Source: Okeania sp034190295 (GTDB lineage: Bacteria > Cyanobacteriota > Cyanobacteriia > Cyanobacteriales > Microcoleaceae). From it: a stretch of DNA of 64,000 nucleotides. This document shows positions 27,789 to 37,686 of this stretch, in pieces. The stretch is taken from the NCBI GenBank assembly GCA_034190295.1, contig JAXHSW010000019.1, forward strand, positions 10,603-74,602, read 5' to 3'. Positions within the stretch are counted from its first letter, which is position 1. Every line of letters begins with the position of its first letter. The notes below the pieces were generated by a model. That model was not told where the DNA came from and searched no databases. It saw only the letters and a program-made list of their open reading frames with translations. Both the position numbers and the translations under genes were made by a program.

Positions 27789-28567
27789 GTAGCTTGAGTA
27801 ATATTGGTAATTTGATGCACCTATATATGTACAAAATTGAACCAGGAAGTGGCACAGACGCTCCAGAATTTATCATTTCAGCAACGGCAAAATTTCTCAA
27901 TGAAGCAGGTGGAAGAAACTGGGTACCTGTAATTGTCAAAGAATTGGAAAAGAATAAGTATGAAGTAATCGGTAACTCCTTTATTTTTGCTGTAGCTGAA
28001 GCTGCTGGTTTGGAAAAAGTTTGGTGTGTTATTGCTGATGAAAGTGAAGAAACTGAAAAAATTAGCAAAATTTTGTCTGGGGAAAAAATACCACAAATAA
28101 ATCTTTCCACCGCTACAAGAGACGAAATTAAAACAGCACTTCAATACTTAATTGAAAAACCAGACAGTCAACTTAAAGGGGTAAAACTGGCAGTAGCTAC
28201 AAATCGTATTGATGAAGCACCCCGTCAATATTGGAAAGATTTTAAACCTATTACAAAATTAGGGTGTGGAATTACCACGGCTAAAGTCAAAGCTTTGAAA
28301 GAAGTTTTTTATCTGACTCCCCAACCAATACCCGAACCAGAAAAAGTAAATCTTTCTACTGCTACAAAAGACGAAATTCAAGCAGCACTTAAATATTTAA
28401 TCGAAAAGCCAAATAGTCAACTTAAACAAGTTGAATTAGCAAAAGCAACAGAACGTATTGCTCAAGCTCCACGTCAAAATTGGAAAAGCTTAGAACCAAT
28501 TACAAAATTAAAGTGTGGAATTGGGAAAGCCAAAATTAATGCTTTAAAAGAAATATTTTATCTGTAG
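27785..28567 (+). CDS. ParB-like N-terminal domain with two C-terminal repeats
   Basis: 260 residues, with the start overlapping the ParA stop by four bases. Residues 30-90 (GGRNWVPVIVKELEKNKYEV, IGNSFIFAVAEAAGLEKVW) resemble the ParB/sulfiredoxin-fold domain, where CTP-type nucleotides bind in ParB. The typical GERR box is not seen. Two copies of a repeat of about 85 residues follow (from INLSTATRDEIKTAL and VNLSTATKDEIQAAL), each ending in a KLxCGIxxAKxxALKExFYL helix-hairpin-like motif. They look like Rho-N/SAP-type or HhH-like nucleic-acid-binding modules. No separate ParB helix-turn-helix is visible; the HTH protein upstream may replace it. Confidence 0.85.
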   Translation: MSSLSNIGNLMHLYMYKIEPGSGTDAPEFIISATAKFLNEAGGRNWVPVIVKELEKNKYEVIGNSFIFAVAEAAGLEKVWCVIADESEETEKISKILSGEKIPQINLSTATRDEIKTALQYLIEKPDSQLKGVKLAVATNRIDEAPRQYWKDFKPITKLGCGITTAKVKALKEVFYLTPQPIPEPEKVNLSTATKDEIQAALKYLIEKPNSQLKQVELAKATERIAQAPRQNWKSLEPITKLKCGIGKAKINALKEIFYL

Positions 28568-28818
28568 GATAATGATAAAGCGAATAAGGGGAAATGTTTT
28601 TCCCACTGCTCCCTGTTCCCTAATATAGAATTTGAGTAATTAATTATCGTATGATTTGAGGAGTTAAGAATCATCATAAATTACCTAAATATCATTTATC
28701 TGCATTTTTATAAAACCTTGTCCTTAAGGATAGAGTTTAAGCAAATATACATCTGAACCAAAATTATTTAATTTCCCTGATTATTCATAACATTCTTTTT
28801 TCATCCTTGGTACTAGAG
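28568..28818. other. Intergenic after the ParA/ParB-like cassette
   Basis: A weak stem-loop (GGGAAA / TTTCCC, 28589-28604) lies about 20 bases after the stop and might terminate the operon, though no T-run follows. The rest is A/T-rich without a recognised feature. Confidence 0.35.
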
Positions 28819-29021
28819 GTCATTTCAGTTATCAGTTATCAGTTATCAGTTATCAGTTATCAGTTATCAGTTATCAGTACCTCCGACTAAAGCCGGAGAA
28901 AACGAAAATACTGAACTGAATATTCTCTTGGTCGATTGGATATGGCGAGGGGACCTCGCCATCCCTCGACCGCTTTTTCATCCCCTTAAAAGGGGAGGCT
29001 TTGGACCTCATTTTTTGGTAA
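28819..29021 (+). repeat. R1 repeat copy
   Basis: GTCATTTCAG, seven CAGTTAT heptamers, ACCTCCGACTAAAGCCGGAG (a stem), then GTCGATTGGATATGGCGAGG, CCCCTTAAAAGGGGAGGCTTT and ATTTTTTGGTAA. It includes an R2-like middle. Confidence 0.75.
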
Positions 29022-29293
29022 AAATGGTAAGACTATAACTACTGAAAAATTAATTTACAAGAGGGGAAATTGACTTAATACAATTTGATGAAAGTAGGTT
29101 TTCTTTCCCAGCAAATCTTCTCTACAGATAGCAGGAATAATCAGAAAGAATAACCATAAAAAGTTACTAAAGCAAGAATTAAAGTCTTCAGATCGATGAA
29201 TTGTCAAACTCAATTAGACCATTGGATATATAGAGGGTTAATTGATAGTAAAATTTTTATTCAGTTATTAGATAAATTCAATATAGATTTATC

Positions 29294-29684
<391 letters not shown>

Positions 29685-29928
29685 ATCTATAACGGTAATG
29701 ATTATAGATATATCTCCAATTAATCTCGCGGATAAAATGACTGAAAAACGGTAGTGGTGCGTTAGTCTTGCATAATAATGGTAGATGGGGATAAACAACG
29801 GCGCTTCATAGGAGCAAGATACGAACAAGGGAGCAAGATGCTCCCACTGTTTTTGTACTTGACCAAAATAATTACAATAGACCACCAAATTTTCTACCTA
29901 ATCAATATCAACTAGAAAATTGCTGTAA
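29685..29928. other. Intergenic upstream of the decarboxylase
   Basis: Imperfect repeats GGGAGCAAGATGCTCCCAC (29829-29848, a palindrome-like stem) and GGAGCAAGATACG lie here. Probable promoter and leader region; no gene. Confidence 0.4.
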
Positions 29929-31497
29929 ATGCTCGACCAAACCAAAACACCAATAATTCAAACTCTCAAAAATCTTACCCAAAAATCTCATGCTCCTTTC
30001 TACGCACCAGGACACAAACAAGGAAAAGGTATTCCACAACCACTTAATGACTTATTAGGTAAAAAAGTATTTCTAGCAGACTTACCAGAATTGCCAGAAT
30101 TGGATAACTTGTTTGCTCCAGAAGGTGTAATTCAAGAAGCTCAAGAATTAGCAGCAGAAACTTTTGGAGCATTACAAACCAAATTTCTAGTCAATGGCTC
30201 AACTACAGGAATTATCGCCGGAATTATTGCTACTTGTGGCAATGGGGATAAAATTATTTTGCCTCGAAATATTCATCAGTCGGTAATTTCTGGACTAATT
30301 ATATCTGGAGCAATTCCCATTTTTATCAATCCTGAATATGACTCAGATTGGGGTATTGCTCTAAGTGTCACTCCAGAATCTATTGCTCAAACTTTAGCAA
30401 AACATCCAGATGCTAAAGCAGTAATGGTAATTTATCCTACCTATCATGGTGTTTGTGGAGATATTGCAGCGATCGCCCAAGAAGTCCACAAATATAATAT
30501 TCCTTTATTAGTAGATGAAGCTCACGGTCCACATTTTGCTTTTCATCCAGAATTACCAATTCCAGCATTAGTCAGTGGAGCAGATTTAACAGTACAATCC
30601 ATTCATAAAGTATTAGGGGCAATGACCCAAGCTTCAATGTTGCATCTTGGCAGTAAGCGCATAGACTCCTACCGACTCAGCCAAGCTTTACAAATGCTAC
30701 AGTCTAGTAGTCCAAATTATTTACTTTTGGCATCTCTTGATGCTGCCCGTCAACAAATGGCTTTATTTGGTCAAGAATTAATGAGTCAGACTTTAGAATT
30801 AGCTAGGGATGCTAGAAATAGAATTAGTCAACTGCCAAATTTTTCTGTATTTGACAAAGAAATAAGAAGCTTGACTAGCTCACCAGGAAATTCAAACTTA
30901 TCAACTAATAAGGGGAAAAAATTACCTTTCTCGATCGAAGGCAGAAAAGTTGATGAAAGTTATATCAATTCTGGGTTTGTTGCTCTTGACCAAACCAGAT
31001 TAACAATAAAAGTCTCTGATATTGGTTTGAGCGGGTATGAAGCTGATGAAATTTTGCATCAGAAATTAGGTGTTACCTGTGAGTTACCAACTTTCAAAAA
31101 TCTTACATTTATTATTTCTCTGGGAAATACAAAAGCAGATATCGATCGATTAATAGATGCTCTAGTAAATTTAGCAGAGCAAAATTGTAGAAATAAATTT
31201 AACCAGCTCACTGACCTGAAGACAGAAATTGACGATTATTTAATTGATTCCTCAATTCCTTTTTCTCCCAGAGATGCCTTCTTTGCCCAAAAAGATTATT
31301 TGCCCATAGAAAAATCTTTAGGTTGTATCAGTGCTGAACTTATTTGTCCCTATCCACCCGGTATTCCGGTGTTAATGCCTGGTGAAATTATTGCGCAACA
31401 GCATTTGAAAATACTTGAACAAGTCCGAGCATTGGGTGGGATAATAACAGGGTGTAGTGACCCAACTCTCAAAAGTATTAAAGTCTGTAGATTTTAA
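29929..31497 (+). CDS. PLP-dependent Orn/Lys/Arg decarboxylase
   Basis: 522 residues. This is a fold-type I PLP enzyme of the group III decarboxylase type, with FYAPGHKQGKGIP at the N-terminus, the cofactor-site LLVDEAHGPHF (Asp-His), the Schiff-base lysine in VQSIHKVLGAMTQ, and the C-terminal domain ending with CPYPPGIPVLMPGE. It decarboxylates a basic amino acid; the substrate (arginine, lysine or ornithine) cannot be read from sequence. In cyanobacteria this subgroup is mostly tied to polyamine synthesis. A polar stretch at about residues 320-345 (SLTSSPGNSNLSTNKGKK) looks like a lineage insertion. Monocistronic. Confidence 0.94.
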   Translation: MLDQTKTPIIQTLKNLTQKSHAPFYAPGHKQGKGIPQPLNDLLGKKVFLADLPELPELDNLFAPEGVIQEAQELAAETFGALQTKFLVNGSTTGIIAGIIATCGNGDKIILPRNIHQSVISGLIISGAIPIFINPEYDSDWGIALSVTPESIAQTLAKHPDAKAVMVIYPTYHGVCGDIAAIAQEVHKYNIPLLVDEAHGPHFAFHPELPIPALVSGADLTVQSIHKVLGAMTQASMLHLGSKRIDSYRLSQALQMLQSSSPNYLLLASLDAARQQMALFGQELMSQTLELARDARNRISQLPNFSVFDKEIRSLTSSPGNSNLSTNKGKKLPFSIEGRKVDESYINSGFVALDQTRLTIKVSDIGLSGYEADEILHQKLGVTCELPTFKNLTFIISLGNTKADIDRLIDALVNLAEQNCRNKFNQLTDLKTEIDDYLIDSSIPFSPRDAFFAQKDYLPIEKSLGCISAELICPYPPGIPVLMPGEIIAQQHLKILEQVRALGGIITGCSDPTLKSIKVCRF

Positions 31498-31813
31498 CCT
31501 CGGTCTTTAAAGTTACACTAGACATTAATCTGGGTATGACAAATGGTTAGAGCTTACTATTCAAAACCAAAGTTTGCCTAATATAGTTATCTATTGACTG
31601 AAACTAAATTTAAAAAAAACTATAGTGCTATATATTTGTAGCATTTAGGATAGATAAAGTGGATTTCATCAGGCGTGAGGTACACCCATAGCGGGGAAGA
31701 TGCCCAAACTGTAAAAATTCCCTCGTTAATATCTGTACTTCATATACGACCGAATCTTTTGTAAATACTTAAATATCAACTTCTTTTGTGAATTACTGCT
31801 AAAAAAATATTCT
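31498..31813. other. Intergenic, no gene seen
   Basis: A/T-rich. CAGGCGTGAGGTACACCCAT and CGGGGAAGATGCCCAAACTG (31672-31710) resemble, in reverse, the GCCATCTTCGGGGTGTACCTCA segment at 21236-21257, so a small unnamed repeat is shared. The cbiT promoter should lie here. Confidence 0.4.
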
Positions 31814-32416
31814 ATGCCTTCTCCACTTTGGCCTTATGTTACTCCAGGTATCTCCGATGACCTATTTGAACGTTTACCTGGCATTCCGATGAGTAAGCGA
31901 GAAGTCCGCTTACTGTTAATATCTTATTTACGATTACAATCAGATTCTATTGTTTGGGATATTGGGGCAGGAACAGGCACTATACCAGTAGAAATCGGAT
32001 TGATATGTCCCCAAGGCCACATTACTGCTATAGAAAGGGACCGAGATGTAGCAAATTTAATTCGGAGAAACTGCGATCGCTTTGGAGTAGAGAATGTGAA
32101 AGTAATTGAAGGTAATGCTCCTGAATGTCTTGATGGTTTAGCCGATGCGCCTAGTCGTGTCTGTATAGAGGGAGGCCGTCATATCAAAGCCATACTCCAA
32201 GAAGTTTGGAAAAGGTTATTACCACAAGGCAGAGTCATAGCTACTGCTGCTAATCTAGAAAGTCTTTATGCTGTTTCTGAAAGTTTTGCTGATTTACAGG
32301 TTCGCAACGTAGAAGTAGTTCAGCCTGCACTAAATCGTTTAGAGACAAGAGGTATACATCAGACCTTTGCAGCAATTAATCCCATATTTATACTTAGTGG
32401 TGAAAAAATAGACTGA
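31814..32416 (+). CDS. cbiT: Precorrin-6B C15-methyltransferase, CbiT type
   Basis: 200 residues. A class I SAM fold with VWDIGAGTGTIPVEIG (SAM loop), ITAIERDRDVANLIRRN, VIEGNAPECL and an N-terminus (TPGISDDLFERLPGIPMSKR) characteristic of the CbiT half of CobL. It methylates C15 and decarboxylates the acetate side chain during the corrin (B12) pathway. The CbiE half is not present here. It precedes cdsA by 182 bases on the same strand, an adjacency I recall from other cyanobacteria. Confidence 0.93.
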   Translation: MPSPLWPYVTPGISDDLFERLPGIPMSKREVRLLLISYLRLQSDSIVWDIGAGTGTIPVEIGLICPQGHITAIERDRDVANLIRRNCDRFGVENVKVIEGNAPECLDGLADAPSRVCIEGGRHIKAILQEVWKRLLPQGRVIATAANLESLYAVSESFADLQVRNVEVVQPALNRLETRGIHQTFAAINPIFILSGEKID

Positions 32417-32598
32417 ATTTTGCTCTAATCTTAAATTAGACAATACATAGAAATATATAGATTTATAAATTAAGTAATAATTATCAGTGAATAAAATGTC
32501 TATAATAATTAGATATTAAATTACTGGAACATTCAACTCTGTATTATTGGAGCAAAAACTGAACCTATAATTTATTTGATCTAAAATTTGTACACATT

Positions 32599-33486
32599 AT
32601 GTCTTGGTCTCGTATTATTAGTGGATTAGTGGCGATCGCTGTTGCTCTGGGAATGATTATTTTCGGAGGATGGTGGTTTACAGTAGGTATGGGAGCGATC
32701 GTTTACCTGGGCCAACAAGAATATTTTCAACTATCACGCGCCAAAGGTATTGTACCAGCAGGCAAGACCACTTTAGTATTAAGTCAAGTTATGCTGGTAG
32801 TCGCTGCCTTAGCTCCTAATTTAGTAGATGCTATATTTACATTAGCAGGAACTCTAATTTGTTTTTATCTACTATTTCAGCCAAAATTAGCTACAATCGC
32901 TGACATCGCATCATCAATTTTAGGTCTATTTTATGGTGGATATCTACCGAGTTATTGGATTAGACTCAGAGTTGGATTAGAGCCTCAGTTACAGACATCT
33001 CAAACAATTATAGATAAAATTTCATTAGGAAATTGGGATATTTCATGGATAGACCCTTTGAGTTGGCCTCCGAGTTTAACATTTACTCTACTTGGTTTTT
33101 GCTGTATATGGGCTGCTGATATTGGTGCTTATTTTGTGGGAAAATTCTTTGGCCGAATTAGACTTTCAGAAATAAGCCCTAAAAAAACTGTGGAAGGTGC
33201 AGTATTTGGAGTTATGGGTAGTATGGTAGTCGCGACAGTAGGTTCTTGGTACTTAGGTTGGCCTGGTTTGCCTTGGACAGGTGCTACTTTGGGTTTAGTA
33301 GTAGGTATTGCCAGTCTACTTGGAGATTTGACTGAATCGATGATGAAACGAGATGCAGGTGTGAAAGATTCTGGACAATTAATTCCTGGACATGGAGGGA
33401 TTCTTGACCGTACGGATAGTTATGTTTTTACTGCACCCCTCATCTATTATTTTTTTACTCTACTTTTACCACTTCTCAATACTTAG
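32599..33486 (+). CDS. cdsA: Phosphatidate cytidylyltransferase
   Basis: 295 residues with about eight membrane helices and the CDS signature near the C-terminus: SMMKRDAGVKDSGQLIPGHG then GILDRTDSYVF, whose aspartates bind Mg2+. It makes CDP-diacylglycerol from CTP and phosphatidic acid, the precursor of phosphatidylglycerol, in the inner membrane. It is slightly longer than the E. coli enzyme, in the loop of residues 130-160. Same strand as cbiT. Confidence 0.97.
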   Translation: MSWSRIISGLVAIAVALGMIIFGGWWFTVGMGAIVYLGQQEYFQLSRAKGIVPAGKTTLVLSQVMLVVAALAPNLVDAIFTLAGTLICFYLLFQPKLATIADIASSILGLFYGGYLPSYWIRLRVGLEPQLQTSQTIIDKISLGNWDISWIDPLSWPPSLTFTLLGFCCIWAADIGAYFVGKFFGRIRLSEISPKKTVEGAVFGVMGSMVVATVGSWYLGWPGLPWTGATLGLVVGIASLLGDLTESMMKRDAGVKDSGQLIPGHGGILDRTDSYVFTAPLIYYFFTLLLPLLNT

Positions 33487-33818
33487 AATATAGTCAAACA
33501 ATGTCAAATATCTTCGTTTATTTGTACAAAAGAGCTACTAAATATTTGACAAACAAAATTTAATAACTCTCGACCTTATGTTTAAGGGTACAATCAAACC
33601 TACCTGAGAATTAAAGACTAAATCACAATAATAAAGATTAATAAATACTCGAATCCTTTAGTAATTTTAATCCCTTGATTTATGAGATTAGTTAAGAGAC
33701 ATATCCCATACAAAAAATCATCGGTTTTATGCTGAAATTAACAGATTGTGTTTCTTGTCTAAAAATCTCTTAAACTCATGCTAATTATTTACTTCGTCAG
33801 TCTTGGATATAGTTGAAG
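33487..33818. other. Intergenic between convergent cdsA and DUF2993 gene
   Basis: A/T-rich. No repeat family, gene or clear terminator stem is recognised. Confidence 0.4.
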
Positions 33819-34667
33819 TTATGGGTTGACTGTTAAGCGACCTTGACAACTAAGTTGACCAGAATTTAATGTTAATTCTTTTAATTCAACATCAGAGCCT
33901 AAGTCAATTTTGATATTATTTGAAAAATCATAACTAGGCTTTGGCAAAATCTGAATTTCTAGATTGTCTAACAATAGTTCAGAGCTACTAGCAAGCTTCA
34001 AATCAGTATGCAGAGTCAAAGAAATCTTTTCATCTGATGTAGACAAAAAATTAGCAAATAAATTTATCCTGTCTGTAAAAATTTCAGCTTTCTGGTCATA
34101 CAAACTAATTGGTTGTTTTAGCTGTTCTAAAAAATCTGACGGTAATAATGGAGTTAAAAATTCAACGACCGCCTGAGCTAAGAGGGGAGATTGTAAACTA
34201 GCATTAAAGTCAGATTGTAGTAATGTAAGGTTACCAAATAAAGGAAAAGATTCTAATATTTGTAATGGTTTACCCTTGATAATTTGACCAATATTAATCT
34301 TAATTCCAGTCGCAGATAAATCTATCTCAGTTAAATTTAATCCTCGAAAAACCACATTAGAAGCAGCAACAGAAACCTGCGGAATTTTACCTGTAAGAAT
34401 TTGGCGATCGCCTCCTTCAATCAGAACTTTTAATTGTTCTACTTGTTTTAGTTGAGATTTTAACCAAAATTTCAACGCAGGGGATAAAAATCTACTAACA
34501 ATCCTACTCTTTCTTGGAGTCGATATTTGATCTTGACTTTCAACAGCAACATCAGAATCGGAAATTTGATTCTCTTCTGGTAAATTTTTATTCATCAAAG
34601 GTACCATTAGGTTAGTATAGTTAATTTGATAATTACTTCTAGATATGGAGAATATATAAACTACCAT
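33819..34667 (-). CDS. DUF2993 (LmeA-like) protein
   Basis: Up to 282 residues. After a polar N-terminus, the segment from about residue 60 (SPALKFWLKSQLKQVEQLKV) is typical of DUF2993/LmeA proteins. These have a beta-rich, lipid-binding fold, here with ASNVVFRGLNLTEIDLSATG and a late GQLSCQGRLTVNP. Several in-frame ATGs lie near the start: codons 1, 21 (MVPL) and 25 (MNKNLPEE). Codon 25 begins the polar part and may be the true start, and no Shine-Dalgarno decides it. There is no signal peptide. The role is probably membrane-lipid-related. Confidence 0.85.
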   Translation of the reverse strand: MVVYIFSISRSNYQINYTNLMVPLMNKNLPEENQISDSDVAVESQDQISTPRKSRIVSRFLSPALKFWLKSQLKQVEQLKVLIEGGDRQILTGKIPQVSVAASNVVFRGLNLTEIDLSATGIKINIGQIIKGKPLQILESFPLFGNLTLLQSDFNASLQSPLLAQAVVEFLTPLLPSDFLEQLKQPISLYDQKAEIFTDRINLFANFLSTSDEKISLTLHTDLKLASSSELLLDNLEIQILPKPSYDFSNNIKIDLGSDVELKELTLNSGQLSCQGRLTVNP

Positions 34668-34680
34668 ATTTTATAACAGA

Positions 34681-34915
34681 AGGAAGAAGGAAAAATCTGG
34701 TGTTGTCTGAGTTTTAATATGAGTGATATGTACTAGCCTTTCCTTTAACTTCTATACTAGGTATTTTGATTGAAAAACTCTGTCTTTCTAGGAATAAGGA
34801 AGAAAGAAGAAGGAAAAATCTGGTGTTGTCTGAGTTTTAATATGAGTGATATGTCCTAGCTTTTCCTTCAACTTCTATACTAGGTATTTTGATTGAAAAA
34901 CTCTGTCTTTCTAGG
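34681..34915 (+). repeat. Tandem duplication, about 123-bp unit
   Basis: Two near-identical copies each contain AAAAATCTGGTGTTGTCTG, ATATGAGTGATATGT, ACTTCTATACTAGGTATTTT and CTCTGTCTTTCTAGG. Equivalent points are at 34691 and 34814. They differ by a few bases. A GGAAGAAGG-type short repeat precedes each copy. Confidence 0.9.
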
Positions 34916-34930
34916 GTAGCTTTGATATTT

Positions 34931-35114
34931 ATCAATGGATAATTGATAATTGCTTAATTTGGTCTAAGACCTCTGACGCTCGTTCCTCGCTACCGCACTT
35001 CGCTATCATAAATGAAGAAAATAAAAAGAAAATATTTTCCTTAAGTTCAATCCTATCCGTTTTCAAACAGAGGTAATTATCCATTATTCATTGTTCAGAC
35101 TTCAATTGTTGAAT
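34931..35114 (+). repeat. Long direct repeat, copy 1 (partner 37381-37574)
   Basis: ATCAATGGATAA, GACCTCTGACGCTCGTTCC, CGCACTTCGCTATCAT, AATGAAGAAAATAAAAAGAAA and GTTCAGACTTCAATTGTTGA are shared in the same order with copy 2. The copies differ mainly by GTTTTCAAACAGAGG against TCTTTCAGAGAGG. Confidence 0.9.
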
Positions 35115-35173
35115 TGAGCTTATACAAATTTAATGTGAGGCTGAACAGAATTATACAATTCATTCATTCTAAG

Positions 35174-36565
35174 GTAAGCATTTCGGTCCGACTGCTGCGC
35201 AAAAAGCTATTAGCAGTCAGCTATTCCTTTCCTTTCCTTTCCTTTCCTTTCCAAGGTCGATGCTACGCAAACGGAATGTACTCGCATTCAGTAATTAGTA
35301 ATGAATAGACATAGGCGCGATCGTCAAAAATCAAATCAATTATCCCACATAAATTATCAATTATTTCCTCCTACTTCCTACTCACTACTCCCTTTTTTGG
35401 TGGAGATGTCTAATAATTACTTCTGTTTAAAAAAGTGCCAGATTTTCAGCCCAAAACCCTCAAAAAGTTAACAGAAAAGGCAGGGGGGATTGCAGAAAAA
35501 TCAAGGGAAAAATATATCCGACTACCTCTCCTATAAATTCTATTCTCCCTTCCTCCTAATTACTCTTGACTGCCTTCCTCAGTCGTGATGAAGTCAGGAA
35601 ATTCAGAAATATAATAGGTGAAAGGGGAAAAAGGTAGAAAAAGCTCCCTTACTCCCCTACTCCCCTACTCCCCTACTCCCCTACTCCCTCACTCCCCTAC
35701 TTCCCCACTCACCCACTCCCTTTTTTCACCTTGTGAAGCAGGTACACAAAATTAATTACAAATTTTTTAAGACTAAGTTCCTGATATTGTCAGCATTATA
35801 TAGAATCAGAGTAGGGTAATAATTTTGTTTAGGTGCTTATTTCAGTTCTAACAATTTGTGAATTTTGAATTCTAATTCCCATACAAATGCTTACCATCAG
35901 GTTTTTTACTCAGTCCTATTTGCATAATTTTCCCAATCATATTAAACTTTTTTGCAATTCTTTTGAGAGTTTCTTTGCTCACATTAACTCCCCAGTTTTT
36001 TGAGAGTTTTTTGCTCTTATTTTATCCATTGTTTTACTTGCTATTTTTGCCACTGACTTAACTTAGCTTTTCTGCTTCTTCCTTTTCAATAGAAAACTCC
36101 CGATAATTCAACATTATACATTTACTTGTATTTCTCACTTGAGATAATTTGCTTGAACAACTATCATTTTTTCTATTGCCAGAAACTATGAATTATGTCA
36201 AATTTTAACTGCTCTATTTTATGTTCAGTTGCTCCTTAAAATATCTAATTTTATGTTGATATTTCAAATTAAAAGTAAACATTTCCTGCGGAAAGCATTG
36301 GGATTAAAATATAGAAGATATTCTTTTTTTTATCCCCTTAAAATGGGAGGCGCATACCCACAATTTTTCGGTAAAAGCAACCTTTGAAATTGAGGAAAGA
36401 ATAAAAAGTTACTGTCAAAGTCTCCGGACTTAACCTGAGAAATAATTATTCATTATTAATTGCTGAATGCGAGTGCATTCCGTTTGCGTAGCATCGACCT
36501 TGGAAAGGAAAGGAATAGCTGACTACTAATAGCTGTTTGCGCAGCAGTCAGACCGAAATGCTTAC
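35174..36565. repeat. 1.4-kb composite bounded by inverted M1 ends
   Basis: The left arm is GTAAGCATTTCGGTCCGACTG, GCTGCGCAAAAAGCTATTAG, then CTTTCC pentamers and GATGCTACGCAAACGGAATG. The right arm (about 36460-36565) is its inverted copy and ends GACCGAAATGCTTAC. In between are a partial M7 (35415-35530), CCCCTACT octamers (35645-35700), a decayed A/T-rich stretch (35880-36270) and an R1/R2 fragment (36280-36375). No transposase frame is visible inside. Confidence 0.7.
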
Positions 36566-36744
36566 AATTAAAATGCTAAAAACTGTATCTTGCATTTATT
36601 CTAAATTCAGAAAAATATAGCGTTTCTCAAGTTAATGAAGTACAGTTTTTTTTCTTTTTTCCTACTCCTTAATCCCTAAAACAAACAATTTTGTACCTCG
36701 CGCTTCTTGGGAATTGCTACATAACACTCCATCTAGGGGTTGTA

Positions 36745-37353
36745 ATACCATTTATCAAAAACTTTTCTACACTTTATTGAGCAGGGGACCCACCCGCGGG
36801 CCCCGACCGTGGAGGGGAAGTAGGGGAGTAGGGGAGTGAGGGAGAATTCATTAATGGATAATGGATAATGGATAATTACCTCTCCCTTTTAGGGGTATGC
36901 TTTATAAACATCTTTCATCACATAAAAATTGACAAAATAGAAAAGTTATGTATAAGTGTTTCAGAGGCTTTTTTCTCAAAAATCATGTATTGAAAAGTAG
37001 ATTTTTTTGATAACTTAAGTAGTTTTGCCAAGCTTTATTGACTCTTTCTCCCTTCTCCCCTACTCCCTACTCCCCTGCTCCCCACAAGGTTTTCAGAAGT
37101 TCCTTATAAGGGATAGCTTTTAGGGAGAGGATTGACCAACTCCGAAAAAATATATTTTTTTTCCCTTGAAAGAGGAGGCAGAGTAAGCTGAATTGTTTAA
37201 TTATTTAATTATTTAATTATTTAATTATTCGGTAAAAATAAGAATAATTAACATTAACTTAGCTAAAATCAGCAAAAAAGTTATTCAGCTTGTGTTAATT
37301 ACTTAATAACTGAAGTGTTATTCAAGTATAGCATTACTGCATGGGAATTGGTA
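36745..37353. repeat. M4 MITE, long copy with nested insertions
   Basis: Left end ATACCATTTATCAAAAACTT and right end GCATGGGAATTGGTA match the short copy at 47289-47480 (both have TTTTCTACACTTT after the left end and CAAGTATAGCATTA before the right end). The 600-base length is due to an R3 piece (36785-36845), an R2 fragment (36850-36910) and a TTTAATTA octamer array (37197-37230) inside. Confidence 0.7.
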
Positions 37354-37380
37354 GAACAAATTTCGATGTATTTATTTTTT

Positions 37381-37574
37381 ATCAATGGATAACTGATAAT
37401 TGATAATTGATAATTGCTTAATTTACTCTAAGACCTCTGACGCTCGTTCCTCGCTACCGCACTTCGCTATCATTTATGAAGAAAATAAAAAGAAAATATT
37501 TTCCTTAAGTTCAATCCTCTTCTTTCAGAGAGGTAATTATCCATTATTCATTGTTCAGACTTCAATTGTTGAAT
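37381..37574 (+). repeat. Long direct repeat, copy 2 (partner 34931-35114)
   Basis: See copy 1. It ends about 110 bases before the pseudouridine synthase gene. Recombination between the two copies would remove 2.45 kb containing only repeats. Confidence 0.9.
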
Positions 37575-37686
37575 CTACCTTCCACCTAATATGTACAATC
37601 TACCTACACCAAAAATTTACGATTCAAATAGGATTACTATATATTGACTAATAATCTGGATCGACAAAAGTAATGAACTGAAAAGT

